Shown here: one piece after another, positions 63,429-64,000 of the stretch
Position numbering within the stretch: position 1 is the first letter of the stretch
Layout of the letters: every line of letters starts with the position of its first letter
Assembly (NCBI GenBank): GCA_020796225.1
Contig: CM036756.1
Coordinates: forward strand, 63,417,644-63,481,643
DNA length: 64,000 nucleotides
Direction of reading: 5' to 3'
From: Arion vulgaris
Taxonomy: Eukaryota > Mollusca > Gastropoda > Stylommatophora > Arionidae
Notes under the pieces: generated by a model
Database searches by the model: none
What the model saw: the letters and a program-made list of their open reading frames with translations, nothing else
What the model was told of the DNA's origin: nothing
Translations under genes and position numbers: made by a program

Positions 63429-64000
63429 TTGTCTCCAGCGTTTATTGTCTCTAACGTTTATTGTCTCCAGCGGTTATTGTCTCCAGCGTTTATTGTCTCC
63501 AACGTTTATTGTCTCCAACGTTTATTGTCTCCAGCGTTTATTGTCTCTAACGTTTATTGTCTCCAGCGTTTATTGTCTCCGGCGTTTATTGTCTCCAACG
63601 TTTATTGTCTCTAACGTTTATTGTCTCTAACGTTTATTGTCTCCAACGTTTATTGTCTCTAACGTTTATTGTCTCCAGCGTTTATTGTCTCCATCGTTTA
63701 TTGTCGCCAGCGTTTATTGTCTCCAGCGTTTATTGTCTCCAGCGTTTATTGTCTCCAGCGTTTATTGTCTCCAGCGTTTATTGTCTCTAACGTTTATTGT
63801 TTCCAACGTTTATTGTCTCTAACGTTTATTGTCTCCAGCGTTTATTGTCTCCGGCGTTTATTGTCTCCAGCGTTTATTGTCTCTAACGTTTATTGTCTCC
63901 AGCGTTTATTGTCTCCGGCGTTTATTGTCTCCAGCGTTTATTGTCTCTAACGTTTATTGTCTCTAACGTTTATTGTCTCCAACGTTTATTGTCTCTAACG
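63429..64000. repeat. 16-bp x about 36 array, continues past the window
   Basis: Unit GTTTATTGTCTCCAGC with CCAAC, CTAAC and CCGGC variants. Since 16 is not a multiple of three, every frame cycles through the same 16 residues without stops, giving spurious frames. Confidence 0.98.

Overview
This is eukaryotic, intron- and transposon-dominated animal DNA. It is AT-rich and has no operons, ribosome binding sites or long open frames except those that tandem repeats create. It holds tRNA-headed SINEs in at least ten families, APE-type non-LTR retrotransposon (LINE) fragments, hAT and TTAA-type DNA transposon relics, and very many mini- and microsatellites. A short CCCTAA block (TTAGGG-type telomere) and the repeat style suggest a lophotrochozoan invertebrate. 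A cephalopod would fit, but this is inference and no species diagnosis is possible from the sequence alone.

Names used here are local. SINE-A, B and C share a module around GTCGTAAGAGGCGACT. SINE-D and E share a core running from GGAGCTACGGA to GTGCAATGA. SINE-F, G, H, I and J are other tRNA-headed families. Non-LTR groups: NL-a (C terminus with the GLTWET motif), NL-b (GRPRKRW, (GAA)n tail), NL-c (FADD reverse transcriptase copy), NL-d (GRRDRGRQ), NL-e (FGHIKRH, (GATGAT)n tail), NL-z (zinc-finger-like C terminus).

Layout. 1-1849: CT-rich minisatellite. 2-10 kb: two hAT MITEs, NL-b with target-site duplication (TSD), an NL-c reverse transcriptase remnant abutting a hAT transposase pseudogene, SINE-A, and NL-d split by SINE-B. 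11-19.5 kb: SINE-H, NL-b, a perfect 27-bp array beside telomeric repeats, NL-a copies, SINE-D carrying a 21-bp array, SINE-G, and a 40-bp array. 20-24.5 kb: one decayed NL-a element running from endonuclease to C terminus with three internal arrays, then NL-e. 25-32.4 kb: a 910-bp TTAA-flanked element, a 57-bp array, a 35-bp array of about 41 units, and a candidate coding exon at 31403-31569 (minus). 32-41 kb: nested NL-b/SINE-H, a possible Helitron end, an NL endonuclease block at 36.2-37.7 kb, and a 0.67-kb foldback inside SINE-B. 41-52 kb: SINEs, a 71-bp x 21 array derived from NL-b, NL-c with TSD, and NL-d with an internal triplication. 52-64 kb: SINE-D carrying a MITE, SINE-I, E and H, an intact SINE-C with TSD, a hAT MITE, a SINE-E whose core became a roughly 23-unit satellite, NL-a, and a 16-bp array running off the window end.

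No complete host gene is visible. The only host-gene candidate is the 167-bp exon. The recurring theme is that tandem arrays arise inside SINE cores and LINE C-terminal coding segments, giving TE-seeded satellites.
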